Source: Olivibacter sitiensis DSM 17696 (GTDB lineage Bacteria > Bacteroidota > Bacteroidia > Sphingobacteriales > Sphingobacteriaceae). Taken from it: DNA of 46,580 nucleotides. The stretch lies in NCBI RefSeq assembly GCF_000427965.1, contig NZ_ATZA01000047.1, forward strand, positions 1 to 46,580, written 5' to 3'. The notes under the pieces are model-generated. The model was not told where the DNA came from, ran no database searches, and was given only the letters and a program-made list of their open reading frames with translations. Below, one piece after another: positions 28,001 through 35,131 of this stretch. Position 1 is the stretch's first letter; every line of letters starts with the position of its first letter. Position numbers and translations under genes: made by a program.

Positions 28001-28227
28001 GGGTGAGTAACGATGGGGAGCTGATACCAGAAGAAATGAGCGAAAAGATCTTCGAGCCATTTTTTCGTACGCCAGCGGCCTACGGTACTATGGGCGCAGG
28101 GTTGGGACTGGCACTCGCCAAGTCATTGGCCAATATGCACGGCGGAAAGCTTTATCTAGAAACTGAAAATAGGAAAGAATTCAACACATTTGTATTAGTT
28201 TTGCCAATAACCAATATAAAGGCTTGA
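25087..28227 (+). CDS. PUL sensor histidine kinase (HTCS sensor half: beta-propeller, Y_Y_Y, HisKA, HATPase)
   Basis: A 1046-residue membrane sensor. After a Sec signal (to about IAQ, residue 21) come two periplasmic beta-propeller domains built of repeats such as GFMWFGTRDGLNRFDG and GTLWIGTENGGLNRFNP, a Y_Y_Y domain (about 690-770; ISIDFSTLSYISPERNEYAYKLEG), one transmembrane helix (about 776-794), then cytoplasmic HisKA with H832 in HEIRTPLTLIKAP and HATPase_c with MVSNLMSNAIKYA, IFEPFF and GAGLGLALAKSL. This is the HTCS architecture except that receiver and AraC domains, normally fused, are in the next ORF. That ORF is in the same frame, past one TGA and one sense codon. It would sense an oligosaccharide from the PUL glycan and control susC. 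See findings. Confidence 0.93.
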   Translation: MIKKAFCLLVLWLAWAEMIAQPHYFKHYQVEQGLSNNAVICIIQDSKGFMWFGTRDGLNRFDGYTFKSFRHDTYDNNSLGNNFVHSLYEDRDGMIWTGTDQGIYVYDPRNDRFSHFPYQQNKEVLLIVGDDKDNIWFLGDFDLYCFNRKSKSLQEFGELGFHGLRGILVHNDVVWGGSVDGKLIKYDSGTNKKKVFDLFDHSAPAISKSVTTMAIDSNGSRLLIGTSSQGLKAFHIMKETYRDVLTSTSTGEPLFVRDIKQIGKDYWLASEAGVFVLSDIETSAYQRLQQQHGNPWAISDNAVYAIWEDVESGIWIGTWFGGINYYHPQHDFFEKFFPIAGKPSISGNAVREITSDRNGTLWIGTENGGLNRFNPQDNSFKSYLPTNDKQAIGSYNLHGLTVLGDTLLIGTFEQGLEMFNISTEKVFRKFYAKGGDNGLHSNFVYTTLRRKNGEVLLATNFGVYMFRPETGSFEVVKAIPHHIFYTCLFEDTKGYIWAGTWRDGLYYYHPKTGEKGFFAAKNDGKGLPSNRVTYIQEDRQQTVWVGTEEGLCCYDATERVFRQINFKSLGKSLLVCAILEDDYGKLWVSTSNGLIQFDPQNGNSRLFTTAHGLLSNQFNYNAAYKSTDGTLYFGTVKGLVRFHPKKMPLKQVSAPIYITGMQVYNRELAIGPGKYDLKKSISYTDSLVLPYNRSTISIDFSTLSYISPERNEYAYKLEGLDQKWTHITANRKAYFTELPAGKYQFRVAAVNSAGKRLGPEKTLFLQILPAPWASPMARVFYFVLGVCLLTFFVRNYHRRQKEKHEIRLEQLAHRKEEEMYHAKIAFFTQVAHEIRTPLTLIKAPMEKVLKKVDEVPSIKKNLLIMQRNTERLLQLAGQLLDFRKTEIKGLQLNYQQVQLIPFLKQVLGGIRPTLTEAKLRLSYHLPKEEIVVCVDLDALDKMVSNLMSNAIKYAKSEVVLSLEQSTNCFLLRVSNDGELIPEEMSEKIFEPFFRTPAAYGTMGAGLGLALAKSLANMHGGKLYLETENRKEFNTFVLVLPITNIKA

Positions 28228-28230
28228 AAA

Positions 28231-29016
28231 GTGATAGCAGTCAATACACCGATGGCAGCAAAACCTAGGGTTTTGCTTGTTGATGACAATGATGATATCT
28301 TATCTTTCCTAAAAGATGACCTGGAAGAACACTATGAGATCTTTACCGCGTATGATGGTAAAGAAGCACTTTCTGTCATGGCCGAAAATTGCATCCATTT
28401 GGTCGTTAGCGATATTATGATGCCTGTTATGGATGGCTACGCGCTCTGTCAACAGCTTAAAGCAGATATGGAATATTGCCATATCCCGTTGATATTGTTG
28501 ACGGCAAAGGACACGCTACAGTCTAAGATTCAGGGCTTGGAGTTTGGAGCGGATGCCTATGTGGAAAAGCCTTTTTCTCCTGAGTTTTTGCAGGTGCAGA
28601 TTGCCAATCTGCTGGCCAGTCGACAAAAGATACGTCAATATTTCGCTTCGTCTCCTTTACTCTATCTTAATTCAGAAATACGTGATAAGACTGACGAAGC
28701 CTTTCTCGTCAAGCTCGAACACACCATCCAGCAACATCTTCAGGAAGAGCGCCTAGATGTGGAGCAGTTGGCGGGTTTTATGTGTATGAGCCGACCCACG
28801 CTTTACCGTAAGATAAAGGCATTGTCAGATCTGACACCAAATGAGCTTATTAACCTTGTGCGATTGAAAAAGGCAGCGGAGCTCTTGGCGAGCGGCCGTT
28901 ATAAAATCTATGAAGTAGCTACTTGGGTGGGATATAGCTCGCAAACCCAGTTTGGGCGTAATTTTCATAAATATTTTGGTATGTCTCCCAGTGAATATAG
29001 GTTAAGTTTGACCTAA
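28231..29016 (+). CDS. Response regulator with AraC-type HTH (HTCS regulator half)
   Basis: A 261-residue protein if started at GTG 28231; ATG 28252 (254 residues) is an alternative that keeps the whole receiver. Receiver domain: acidic pair in LLVDDND (18-19), phospho-acceptor D61 in VVSDIMMPVMDGY, T91 in LLTAKD, and K113 in VEKPFSP. AraC-family HTH from about 160: LDVEQLAGFMCMSRPTLYRK and the second helix-turn-helix in VATWVGYSSQTQFGRNFHKYFG. It should activate the PUL after phosphotransfer from the upstream kinase. It is in the same reading frame as the kinase, separated by TGA AAA. The combined length of about 1309 residues is that of a normal HTCS protein. Confidence 0.9.
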   Translation: MIAVNTPMAAKPRVLLVDDNDDILSFLKDDLEEHYEIFTAYDGKEALSVMAENCIHLVVSDIMMPVMDGYALCQQLKADMEYCHIPLILLTAKDTLQSKIQGLEFGADAYVEKPFSPEFLQVQIANLLASRQKIRQYFASSPLLYLNSEIRDKTDEAFLVKLEHTIQQHLQEERLDVEQLAGFMCMSRPTLYRKIKALSDLTPNELINLVRLKKAAELLASGRYKIYEVATWVGYSSQTQFGRNFHKYFGMSPSEYRLSLT

Positions 29017-29122
29017 AGCAAGGTAGTGGCTTACTTGCCAAGCGCTTTAAGGCGGTGCTTTATTGTGGTTGGAGAAATTTGCTTGGGGCAAACCAACATG
29101 CAATTTTTGAGGCTTCAAGTGC

Positions 29123-29151
29123 CATGCCAAGCCACTTTTGGCATGATTTTT
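29123..29151 (+). terminator. Terminator after the PUL regulator
   Basis: CATGCCAA (29123-29130) pairs perfectly with TTGGCATG (29138-29145) across a 7-base loop and is followed by ATTTTT. It closes the regulator transcript 107 bases past the stop codon. The rest of 29017-29226 shows no ORF. Confidence 0.65.
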
Positions 29152-29226
29152 AACTAATTAATCACAATAGTTGAAAAAATAGCGTATTTTTATCGGCAAA
29201 AAACACCCTAATTCAACTGAAGTAAA

Positions 29227-30117
29227 ATGAAATCATTTATGAAACAGAAAATGTTATATCTTCCCATGGCTATATTAAGCATAGCGCTTTTGTCATCGGG
29301 ATGCGTGGGCAGCAAAAAATATACGCAGCTCCAAACGCAGTATACGGACTTGCAGACCAAGCATAAAGAACTAGATTTGAAATATCTTAATAGTCAGCAT
29401 GATTTGGCTAATGCACAGTCCAGAGTGAAAAATCTGGAAGAGCAAATAGAATCCTACCGTTCAAACGTGGCCTCCTTGCAGACAGCTTTAGACAAGTGTC
29501 TTACAAATAGTAACCAAGGGAATGCCAATATATCTAAGCTGGTTGACGAAATCAATGCTTCAAACAGGTATATTCAGCATTTGGTGAATACCAAGAACAA
29601 GAGTGATTCGCTCAATATGGTGCTTACAAATAACCTGACCCGCTCACTTAGCAGAGAAGAAATGCGCGATGTAGATGTGCAGGTATTGAAAGGCGTGGTT
29701 TATATTTCCTTGTCTGATAATATGCTTTACAAATCTGGAAGCTATGAGATATCGGCACAAGCAGGTGAAACCTTGAGCAAGATCGCGAAAATCATCAAGG
29801 ACTACAGCGATTACGATGTGCTCATAGAAGGTAATACCGATTCCATGCCAATCTCGAAGACCAACATTCGCAACAACTGGGACTTAAGTGCACTGAGGGC
29901 TTCGTCGGTCGTACAGGCCCTGCAGAACGAATATGGCGTAAATCCTAAGCGATTGACGGCTGGTGGTCGTGGCGAGTACAACCCTGTGGCTAGCAATGAC
30001 ACCAACGAAGGGAGGACCAAGAATCGCCGTACACAGATTATTATCACGCCAAAACTCGATCAGTTTATGGAATTGATCGATAAGGCTCCCGAAAGTTCAC
30101 AAGAAGATAGTGAATAA
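29227..30117 (+). CDS. OmpA-family lipoprotein with coiled coil
   Basis: A 296-residue lipoprotein (lipobox LLSSGC, about Cys26). Residues 30-95 form a coiled coil (heptad-rich YTQLQTQYTDLQTKHKEL and RVKNLEEQIESYRSNV), and about 160-280 is an OmpA-C peptidoglycan-binding domain: LLYKSGSYEI-like entry (here MLYKSGSYEIS), IEGNTDSMPIS, DLSALRASSVVQAL and NEGRTKNRRTQI. It probably tethers the outer membrane to peptidoglycan. An alternative ATG lies at 29239. It is monocistronic, ending before a strong terminator. Confidence 0.9.
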   Translation: MKSFMKQKMLYLPMAILSIALLSSGCVGSKKYTQLQTQYTDLQTKHKELDLKYLNSQHDLANAQSRVKNLEEQIESYRSNVASLQTALDKCLTNSNQGNANISKLVDEINASNRYIQHLVNTKNKSDSLNMVLTNNLTRSLSREEMRDVDVQVLKGVVYISLSDNMLYKSGSYEISAQAGETLSKIAKIIKDYSDYDVLIEGNTDSMPISKTNIRNNWDLSALRASSVVQALQNEYGVNPKRLTAGGRGEYNPVASNDTNEGRTKNRRTQIIITPKLDQFMELIDKAPESSQEDSE

Positions 30118-30172
30118 ACGCTTTGTTCTGTTAGCAATAAGGAATTGAATCAGTTCTTTTGGAATCTATTTT

Positions 30173-30209
30173 AAAAAGAGTTCCTGACTTCGGTTGGGAA
30201 CTCTTTTTT
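30173..30209 (+). terminator. Strong Rho-independent terminator after the OmpA-family gene
   Basis: AAAAAGAGTTCC (30173-30184) pairs perfectly with GGAACTCTTTTT (30197-30208), with a 12-base loop and T-run. Symmetric A and T runs make it potentially bidirectional. Confidence 0.85.
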
Positions 30210-30310
30210 ATGGGGCAACATGTTGCCATTTCTACACAGTTAAGTTTACTTCGCTTATATAAGGAAGAATATACTTACCTTATTATGACCTTAAAAATCC
30301 GAAGACCTAT

Positions 30311-30340
30311 TTGCAATGCACGAAACTATGTGTACCTTTG
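30311..30340 (+). promoter_or_regulatory. Promoter of guaB
   Basis: TTG at 30311-30313, a 19-base spacer, then TACCTTTG at 30333-30340: exact consensus. The guaB ATG is 33 bases further on. No guanine riboswitch is evident in the short leader. Confidence 0.65.
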
Positions 30341-30373
30341 CCTGGCAAATAGTAACTCCAACACATATTTGCC

Positions 30374-31849
30374 ATGCAATTAGACCCAGAAAAATTTGTA
30401 GCTGAAGGACTCACCTACGACGATGTACTGTTAATCCCAGCCTATTCTGAAGTACTCCCAAGGGATGTAGATACAGGGACAAAACTTACCAAAAATATCA
30501 GGTTAAATATTCCGTTGGTATCGGCGGCCATGGATACGGTTACCGAAGCCGAGCTTGCTATAGCTATTGCTCAGGCCGGAGGCATAGGTATCTTGCACAA
30601 GAATATGACCATTGAGGAGCAGGCCAACGAGGTACGCAAAGTGAAGCGCTCGGAGAGCGGTATGATTCAAGACCCTGTGACGCTCCACGAAACCGCATTG
30701 GTGTCCGATGCTTTTAAGATTATGAGGGACAATAAAATAGGTGGTATTCCTGTCATAGACAGCAATCATAGACTGGTCGGCATTGTCACTAACAGGGATC
30801 TTCGCTTTCAGAAGGATATGTCCAAACCTATAAGTGAACTGATGACCAAGGATGAGCTTGTCGTTGCACCAATGGGAACAAATTTGCTGCAGGCTGAGGA
30901 GATATTGCAGCAATATAAAATCGAAAAATTGCCTGTGGTAGACCCTGAAGGAGTGCTAGTGGGCCTTATTACTTTTAAAGATATTCAAAAATTCAAGCAT
31001 TTTCCCAACGCGGCAAAGGATAAGCATGGCCGGCTGCTCGTGGGAGCAGCTGTGGGAGTAGCTCCTGAAAACCTGGATAGGGTAGCTGCATTGGTCAAGG
31101 CAGGCGTAGATGTTGTTACTGTTGATACGGCTCATGGGCATAGCAAAGGGGTGTTGAATATGGTAAAGCAAGTGAAATCGCTCTATCCGGACCTTCAGGT
31201 TATAGCAGGAAATGTGGCCACGGCCGATGGTGCCTTAGCCCTGGCCGATGCAGGTGCTGATGCTGTTAAGGTAGGTATAGGGCCTGGATCCATATGTACC
31301 ACACGCATTGTAGCAGGAGTGGGGGTTCCGCAATTGTATGCTGTATTTGAATGTGCCAAGGCCTTGCGAGGGAGAGATGTACCCGTTATTGCAGATGGAG
31401 GTATTAAACAGACTGGCGATATCGTAAAGGCCATTGCTGCTGGTGCAAGTACCATCATGGCAGGCTCTTTATTTGCAGGAGTGGAGGAATCTCCAGGTGA
31501 AACCATTATATATGAAGGAAGAAAATTCAAGTCATATAGGGGTATGGGATCGGTAGATGCCATGGCAAAGGGCTCAAAGGACCGCTATTTTCAGGATGAA
31601 ACAGACGTGGTGACTAAACTGGTGCCCGAAGGAATTGTGGGAAGAGTACCTTATAAAGGAACTTTGGCAGAAATTGTATATCAATATATTGGAGGGCTAC
31701 GCGCTGGCATGCATTATTGTGGCGCTTCAACTGTCGAAGACTTGCAAAAGGCAAAGTTTGTGAAAATAAGTGCGGCAAGTATGCGAGAAAGTCATCCGCA
31801 CGATATCTCCATTACCAAGGAAGCTCCGAATTATAATAGTAGAATGTAA
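30374..31849 (+). CDS. guaB: Inosine-5'-monophosphate dehydrogenase
   Basis: A 491-residue IMPDH that oxidises IMP to XMP, the committed step of guanine nucleotide synthesis. The TIM-barrel core is interrupted by two CBS domains (about 95-205; [20 protein letters not shown] and [14 protein letters not shown]). The catalytic Cys308 is in GPGSICTTR, the flap and active-site segments [10 protein letters not shown] and GRVPYKG are present, and the C-terminus ends in a normal tail. It has its own promoter and terminator, so it is monocistronic. Confidence 0.98.
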   Translation: MQLDPEKFVAEGLTYDDVLLIPAYSEVLPRDVDTGTKLTKNIRLNIPLVSAAMDTVTEAELAIAIAQAGGIGILHKNMTIEEQANEVRKVKRSESGMIQDPVTLHETALVSDAFKIMRDNKIGGIPVIDSNHRLVGIVTNRDLRFQKDMSKPISELMTKDELVVAPMGTNLLQAEEILQQYKIEKLPVVDPEGVLVGLITFKDIQKFKHFPNAAKDKHGRLLVGAAVGVAPENLDRVAALVKAGVDVVTVDTAHGHSKGVLNMVKQVKSLYPDLQVIAGNVATADGALALADAGADAVKVGIGPGSICTTRIVAGVGVPQLYAVFECAKALRGRDVPVIADGGIKQTGDIVKAIAAGASTIMAGSLFAGVEESPGETIIYEGRKFKSYRGMGSVDAMAKGSKDRYFQDETDVVTKLVPEGIVGRVPYKGTLAEIVYQYIGGLRAGMHYCGASTVEDLQKAKFVKISAASMRESHPHDISITKEAPNYNSRM

Positions 31850-31870
31850 AAATTGATTTTTGATGGTATT

Positions 31871-31910
31871 TTGGCCTGTATGAATTTATTCATACAGGCC
31901 AATTTTTTTT
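31871..31910 (+). terminator. Strong terminator after guaB
   Basis: A perfect stem: 31871-31884 pairs with 31889-31902 across a 4-base loop, followed by eight T residues. It starts 22 bases after the guaB stop codon. Confidence 0.9.
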
Positions 31911-32029
31911 ATAACCAGGATCTGGGAAACTTTCGTCGTAAGTTTTTGATTTGGAGTGTATTGTTTTTAGCCGTCCTGTACTGTATGTTGATAGTAGGAT
32001 CGTTATTGCTTCATGAAATTGCAAATTAA
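31880..32029 (+). CDS. Possible 49-residue single-pass membrane protein (or relic)
   Basis: An ATG inside the guaB terminator hairpin opens a 49-codon frame ending in TAA. It reads an N-terminal MNLFIQANFFYNQ, a basic FRRK, then one strong hydrophobic helix (FLIWSVLFLAVLYCMLIVGS) and a short LLLHEIAN tail, which fits a positive-inside small membrane protein. There is no obvious ribosome site, the ATG lies in the terminator stem, and no promoter is seen, so it may be the 3' remnant of a larger gene or chance. I do not recognise the family. Confidence 0.25.
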   Translation: MNLFIQANFFYNQDLGNFRRKFLIWSVLFLAVLYCMLIVGSLLLHEIAN

Positions 32030-32044
32030 TTTGCGATTCATGAA
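32010..32044. repeat. Inverted repeat upstream of the MFS permease gene
   Basis: TTCATGAAATTGCAAAT (32010-32026) and ATTTGCGATTCATGAA (32029-32044) form a near-perfect stem with a 2-base centre and one bulge. No T-run follows in the plus direction. It lies 118 bases before the permease ATG and could be an operator or a 5'-leader structure. The rest of the 31911-32161 region shows only A/T-rich sequence. Confidence 0.45.
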
Positions 32045-32161
32045 AAATAGACTAATTTTAAAACGACTTTTGGAAAAAGTAAGTGAACACTTATGTTTTT
32101 CTGATACTAAAACAATTGTATAATTTTAGCAAAATAACATTAAACATTACCGAACCAGTTT

Positions 32162-33379
32162 ATGAACCCGACTACGCGTGTTAAATTATCAGCCATGATG
32201 TTTCTGGAATTTTTTATCTGGGGCGGATGGTTTGTCACTTTAGGCACATTTTTAAGTAAGAACCTTGGCACAACCGGTTTTCAAACCAGTTTGGCTTTTC
32301 TTACGCAATCCATTGGCGCCATTATAGCTCCCTTTATAATTGGGTTAATAGCGGATAAGTTTTTCCCAGCACAGAAAATATTGGCAGTTCTGCATCTTTT
32401 GGGAGGGGTTTTGCTTTGGATTGCTTCTTCGTCTACCTCATTTGACGGCCTTTTCCCCTTGATAGTCATTTACATGATTTTGTATATGCCTACGCTGGCT
32501 CTGGTCAACTCCATATCTTTTAGGCAGATGAAGGATCCGAGCAAAGAATTTTCTTCCGTTCGTGTGCTAGGCACTATCGGATGGATAGTAGCTGGTCTCA
32601 TCATCGGGTGGTTTGGATGGGAACAGAGCAACCAATTGACATTGACTTTCAAGATGGCTGCTGCTGCTTCTTGGATACTAGGGCTTTTCAGCCTGACACT
32701 TCCTGCTACGCCTCCGTTGAAGAAGGGAGAAAAAACTACTGTAAGCGAAATATTGGGATTAGATGCCTTGCGTCTTTTGGCCAATAGATCCTATTTGCTG
32801 TTCTTCCTTTCTTCCATAGCCATATGTATACCTTTGCAGTTTTACTACACCTTTGCGAACCAATTTTTTAACGAAGCAGGTATGAAGGCAGCTGCAGGTG
32901 TGCAGTCTTTGGGGCAAGTTTCCGAGACGCTCTTTATGTTGTTGATTCCCTTCTTTTTCGTGCGGCTTGGTGTGAAGAAAATGCTGGCTATAGGCATGCT
33001 GGCATGGGTATTACGATACGTACTGTTTGCCTATGGCGACGCTGGAGCAAATTATTGGATGCTTATCGTAGGTATAGCCCTGCACGGTATCTGTTACGAT
33101 TTCTTCTTTGTAACAGGTCAAATTTATACGGATAACCTTGCTGGCGAGCGCTTCAAATCTGCTGCGCAAGGATTGGTGACATTGGGGACTTATGGCGTGG
33201 GTATGATGATCGGAGCTTTTGTCTCGGGGCCTATCGTGGACGCTTATGCTACAGCCTCTGGGCACGATTGGAAGATCATATGGCTTATACCTGCCGGAAT
33301 TGCGCTCTTGGTTACCTTATTGTTTCTTCTATTGTTTCAGGACAGGCAAAAGACCGTCAATACATTCAAAACAAACTAA
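32162..33379 (+). CDS. MFS permease of the nucleoside:H+ symporter (NupG-like) type
   Basis: A 405-residue inner-membrane transporter with about 12 transmembrane helices. The start MMFLEFFIWGGWFVTLGTFL and the segments GLIADKFFPAQKIL and SVRVLGTIGWIVAGLIIG are characteristic of the nucleoside permease / NHS family of the major facilitator superfamily. In Bacteroidota these permeases often accompany GMC and Gfo/Idh oxidoreductases and probably carry sugars or oxidised glycosides rather than nucleosides; that is inference. The GMC gene follows after 41 bases of short repeats. Confidence 0.85.
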   Translation: MNPTTRVKLSAMMFLEFFIWGGWFVTLGTFLSKNLGTTGFQTSLAFLTQSIGAIIAPFIIGLIADKFFPAQKILAVLHLLGGVLLWIASSSTSFDGLFPLIVIYMILYMPTLALVNSISFRQMKDPSKEFSSVRVLGTIGWIVAGLIIGWFGWEQSNQLTLTFKMAAAASWILGLFSLTLPATPPLKKGEKTTVSEILGLDALRLLANRSYLLFFLSSIAICIPLQFYYTFANQFFNEAGMKAAAGVQSLGQVSETLFMLLIPFFFVRLGVKKMLAIGMLAWVLRYVLFAYGDAGANYWMLIVGIALHGICYDFFFVTGQIYTDNLAGERFKSAAQGLVTLGTYGVGMMIGAFVSGPIVDAYATASGHDWKIIWLIPAGIALLVTLLFLLLFQDRQKTVNTFKTN

Positions 33380-33416
33380 TAGACTAATAACTAACTAATA
33401 AACTAATATACTAATT
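33375..33416 (+). repeat. ACTAATA heptamer repeat array
   Basis: Four exact ACTAATA copies at 33375, 33383, 33394 and 33402, plus ACTAATT at 33410, fill the whole gap between the permease stop and the GMC start; the first copy overlaps the stop codon. Spacing is 8, 11, 8 and 8 bases. Confidence 0.75.
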
Positions 33417-33420
33417 ATAT

Positions 33421-35100
33421 ATGGCAGATAACGTATATGATGCAATTGTCATCGGATCAGGAATCAGTGGAGGTTGGGCGGCTAAGGAGCTCACCGAAAA
33501 AGGATTGAAGACAATTATGCTGGAAAGAGGTAGGAACATCGAGCATGTGAAGGATTATGAAAGTCCTAATAAAAATCCCTGGGACTTCCCACATAGGGGC
33601 GGTAGGACACAGCAGATGATAGAGGACTATCCTGTCTTAAGGAGAGATTACCCGCTTAACGAGATGAACTTGAACTATTGGGTCAATGAAAAGGAAAGCC
33701 CCTATACCGAGGTGAAACGCTTTGACTGGTATCGTGGTTATCACGTAGGTGGCAGATCGCTGATGTGGGGTAGGCAAAGTTATCGCTTTAGCGATTTGGA
33801 CTTCGAGGCTAACCTAAAGGATGGGCATGGTACCGATTGGCCTATTCGCTATAAGGATTTAGCACCTTGGTATAGCTATGCCGAGCAATTTGCGGGCATT
33901 AGCGGCAGCAGGGATGGTTTGGCAGTATTGCCTGATGGTGATTTCTTGCCCCCCATGGAAATGAATATCGTGGAGAAAGATGTGGCGGCACGCGTGAAAG
34001 CACATTATAAGGGAGAACGTAACTTTATCATAGGACGTGTGGCCAATATCACGGTACCCCATAAAGGAAGGGTCAATTGTCAATACCAGAACAAATGTTG
34101 GTTAGGTTGTAATTTTGGGGCTTATTTTAGCACCCAATCGGCCACCCTCCCGGCAGCTACAGCTACTGGAAACCTTACCCTGAGACCTTGGTCTATAGTC
34201 ACCAAGATTCTTTATGATAAGGACACTAAGAAAGCGAAAGGGGTAGAGATATTGGATGCACAGAACAACCAAACTTATGAATACTTTGCTAAGGTTGTCT
34301 TTGTATGTGCTTCTGCCTTCAATTCTACCTGGGTGCTGATGAATTCTGCAACTGACGTATGGGAAGGTGGTTTGGGCAGCAGCAGTGGTGAGTTGGGACA
34401 TAATGCGATGGACCATCATTTCAGATGTGGGGCAAGCGGTACGGTAGAAGGATATGAAGATAAGTACTATTTCGGCCGTCGTGCCAACGGCATCTATGTG
34501 CCACGTTTCAGGAATGTGGGCAATGACAAGCGCGACTATGTGCGGGGGTTTGGTTATCAAGGCAGTGCCAGTCGTTCAGACTGGAGAAGGGACATTGCCG
34601 AGCTAGGAATAGGAGCCGATATGAAGGACGAATTATGCGAACCAGGCCAATGGAGCATCGGTATCGGTGCCTTTGGTGAGATTCTTCCCTATCACGAAAA
34701 CCGGATTTTTCTCGATAAGGAAAAGAAAGACAAATGGGGTCTGCCGGTCTTGGCCATGGATATGGAAATCAAGGAAAATGAGCTGAAGATGCGCAAAGAT
34801 ATGATGGAGGATGGCAAGGAGATGCTGGCGGCTGCCGGGGTGAAAAACGTACATACATATGATTCCGGTTATGGATTTGGACAAGGAATCCATGAAATGG
34901 GGACGGCGCGTATGGGAAGGGATCCAAAAAACTCCGTGCTGAACGGCAATAACCAAGTATGGGATGCCAAAAATGTATTTGTTACCGATGGTGCCTGTAT
35001 GGCATCGGCAGCTTGTGTCAATCCGTCACTTACCTACATGGCGTTGACGGCAAGGGCTGTTGATTTTGCTGTCAGTGAACTTAAAAAGCAAAACCTTTAA
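33421..35100 (+). CDS. GMC oxidoreductase (glucoside 3-dehydrogenase-like flavoprotein)
   Basis: A 559-residue FAD enzyme of the glucose-methanol-choline family. The N-terminal Rossmann motif GSGISGGWAAKEL (about 12-24) and MLERG bind FAD; GGRSLMWGRQSYR is the second flavin motif; the C-terminal GQGIHEMGTARMG and ACVNPSLTYMALTARA carry the usual His and Asn/Pro elements. A Cys-rich NKCWLGCNFG insertion is present. It lacks a signal peptide, which in this class is explained by co-export with the Tat-carrying small subunit encoded at 36625. Closest functional analogues oxidise C3 of sugars or glycosides; the substrate here is unproven. Confidence 0.87.
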   Translation: MADNVYDAIVIGSGISGGWAAKELTEKGLKTIMLERGRNIEHVKDYESPNKNPWDFPHRGGRTQQMIEDYPVLRRDYPLNEMNLNYWVNEKESPYTEVKRFDWYRGYHVGGRSLMWGRQSYRFSDLDFEANLKDGHGTDWPIRYKDLAPWYSYAEQFAGISGSRDGLAVLPDGDFLPPMEMNIVEKDVAARVKAHYKGERNFIIGRVANITVPHKGRVNCQYQNKCWLGCNFGAYFSTQSATLPAATATGNLTLRPWSIVTKILYDKDTKKAKGVEILDAQNNQTYEYFAKVVFVCASAFNSTWVLMNSATDVWEGGLGSSSGELGHNAMDHHFRCGASGTVEGYEDKYYFGRRANGIYVPRFRNVGNDKRDYVRGFGYQGSASRSDWRRDIAELGIGADMKDELCEPGQWSIGIGAFGEILPYHENRIFLDKEKKDKWGLPVLAMDMEIKENELKMRKDMMEDGKEMLAAAGVKNVHTYDSGYGFGQGIHEMGTARMGRDPKNSVLNGNNQVWDAKNVFVTDGACMASAACVNPSLTYMALTARAVDFAVSELKKQNL

Positions 35101-35131
35101 TAAATATATAACCAATTAGATTTGACCGAAA

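Noticed and set aside
29017-29122. Possible small RNA downstream of the PUL regulator
   Set aside because: No promoter match and no structure apart from the terminator hairpin; it is simpler to read this as the regulator's 3' untranslated region.
30159-30383. 74-codon ORF between the OmpA-family gene and guaB
   Set aside because: It runs through a strong terminator and the guaB promoter and overlaps the guaB start; the translation has no recognisable features.
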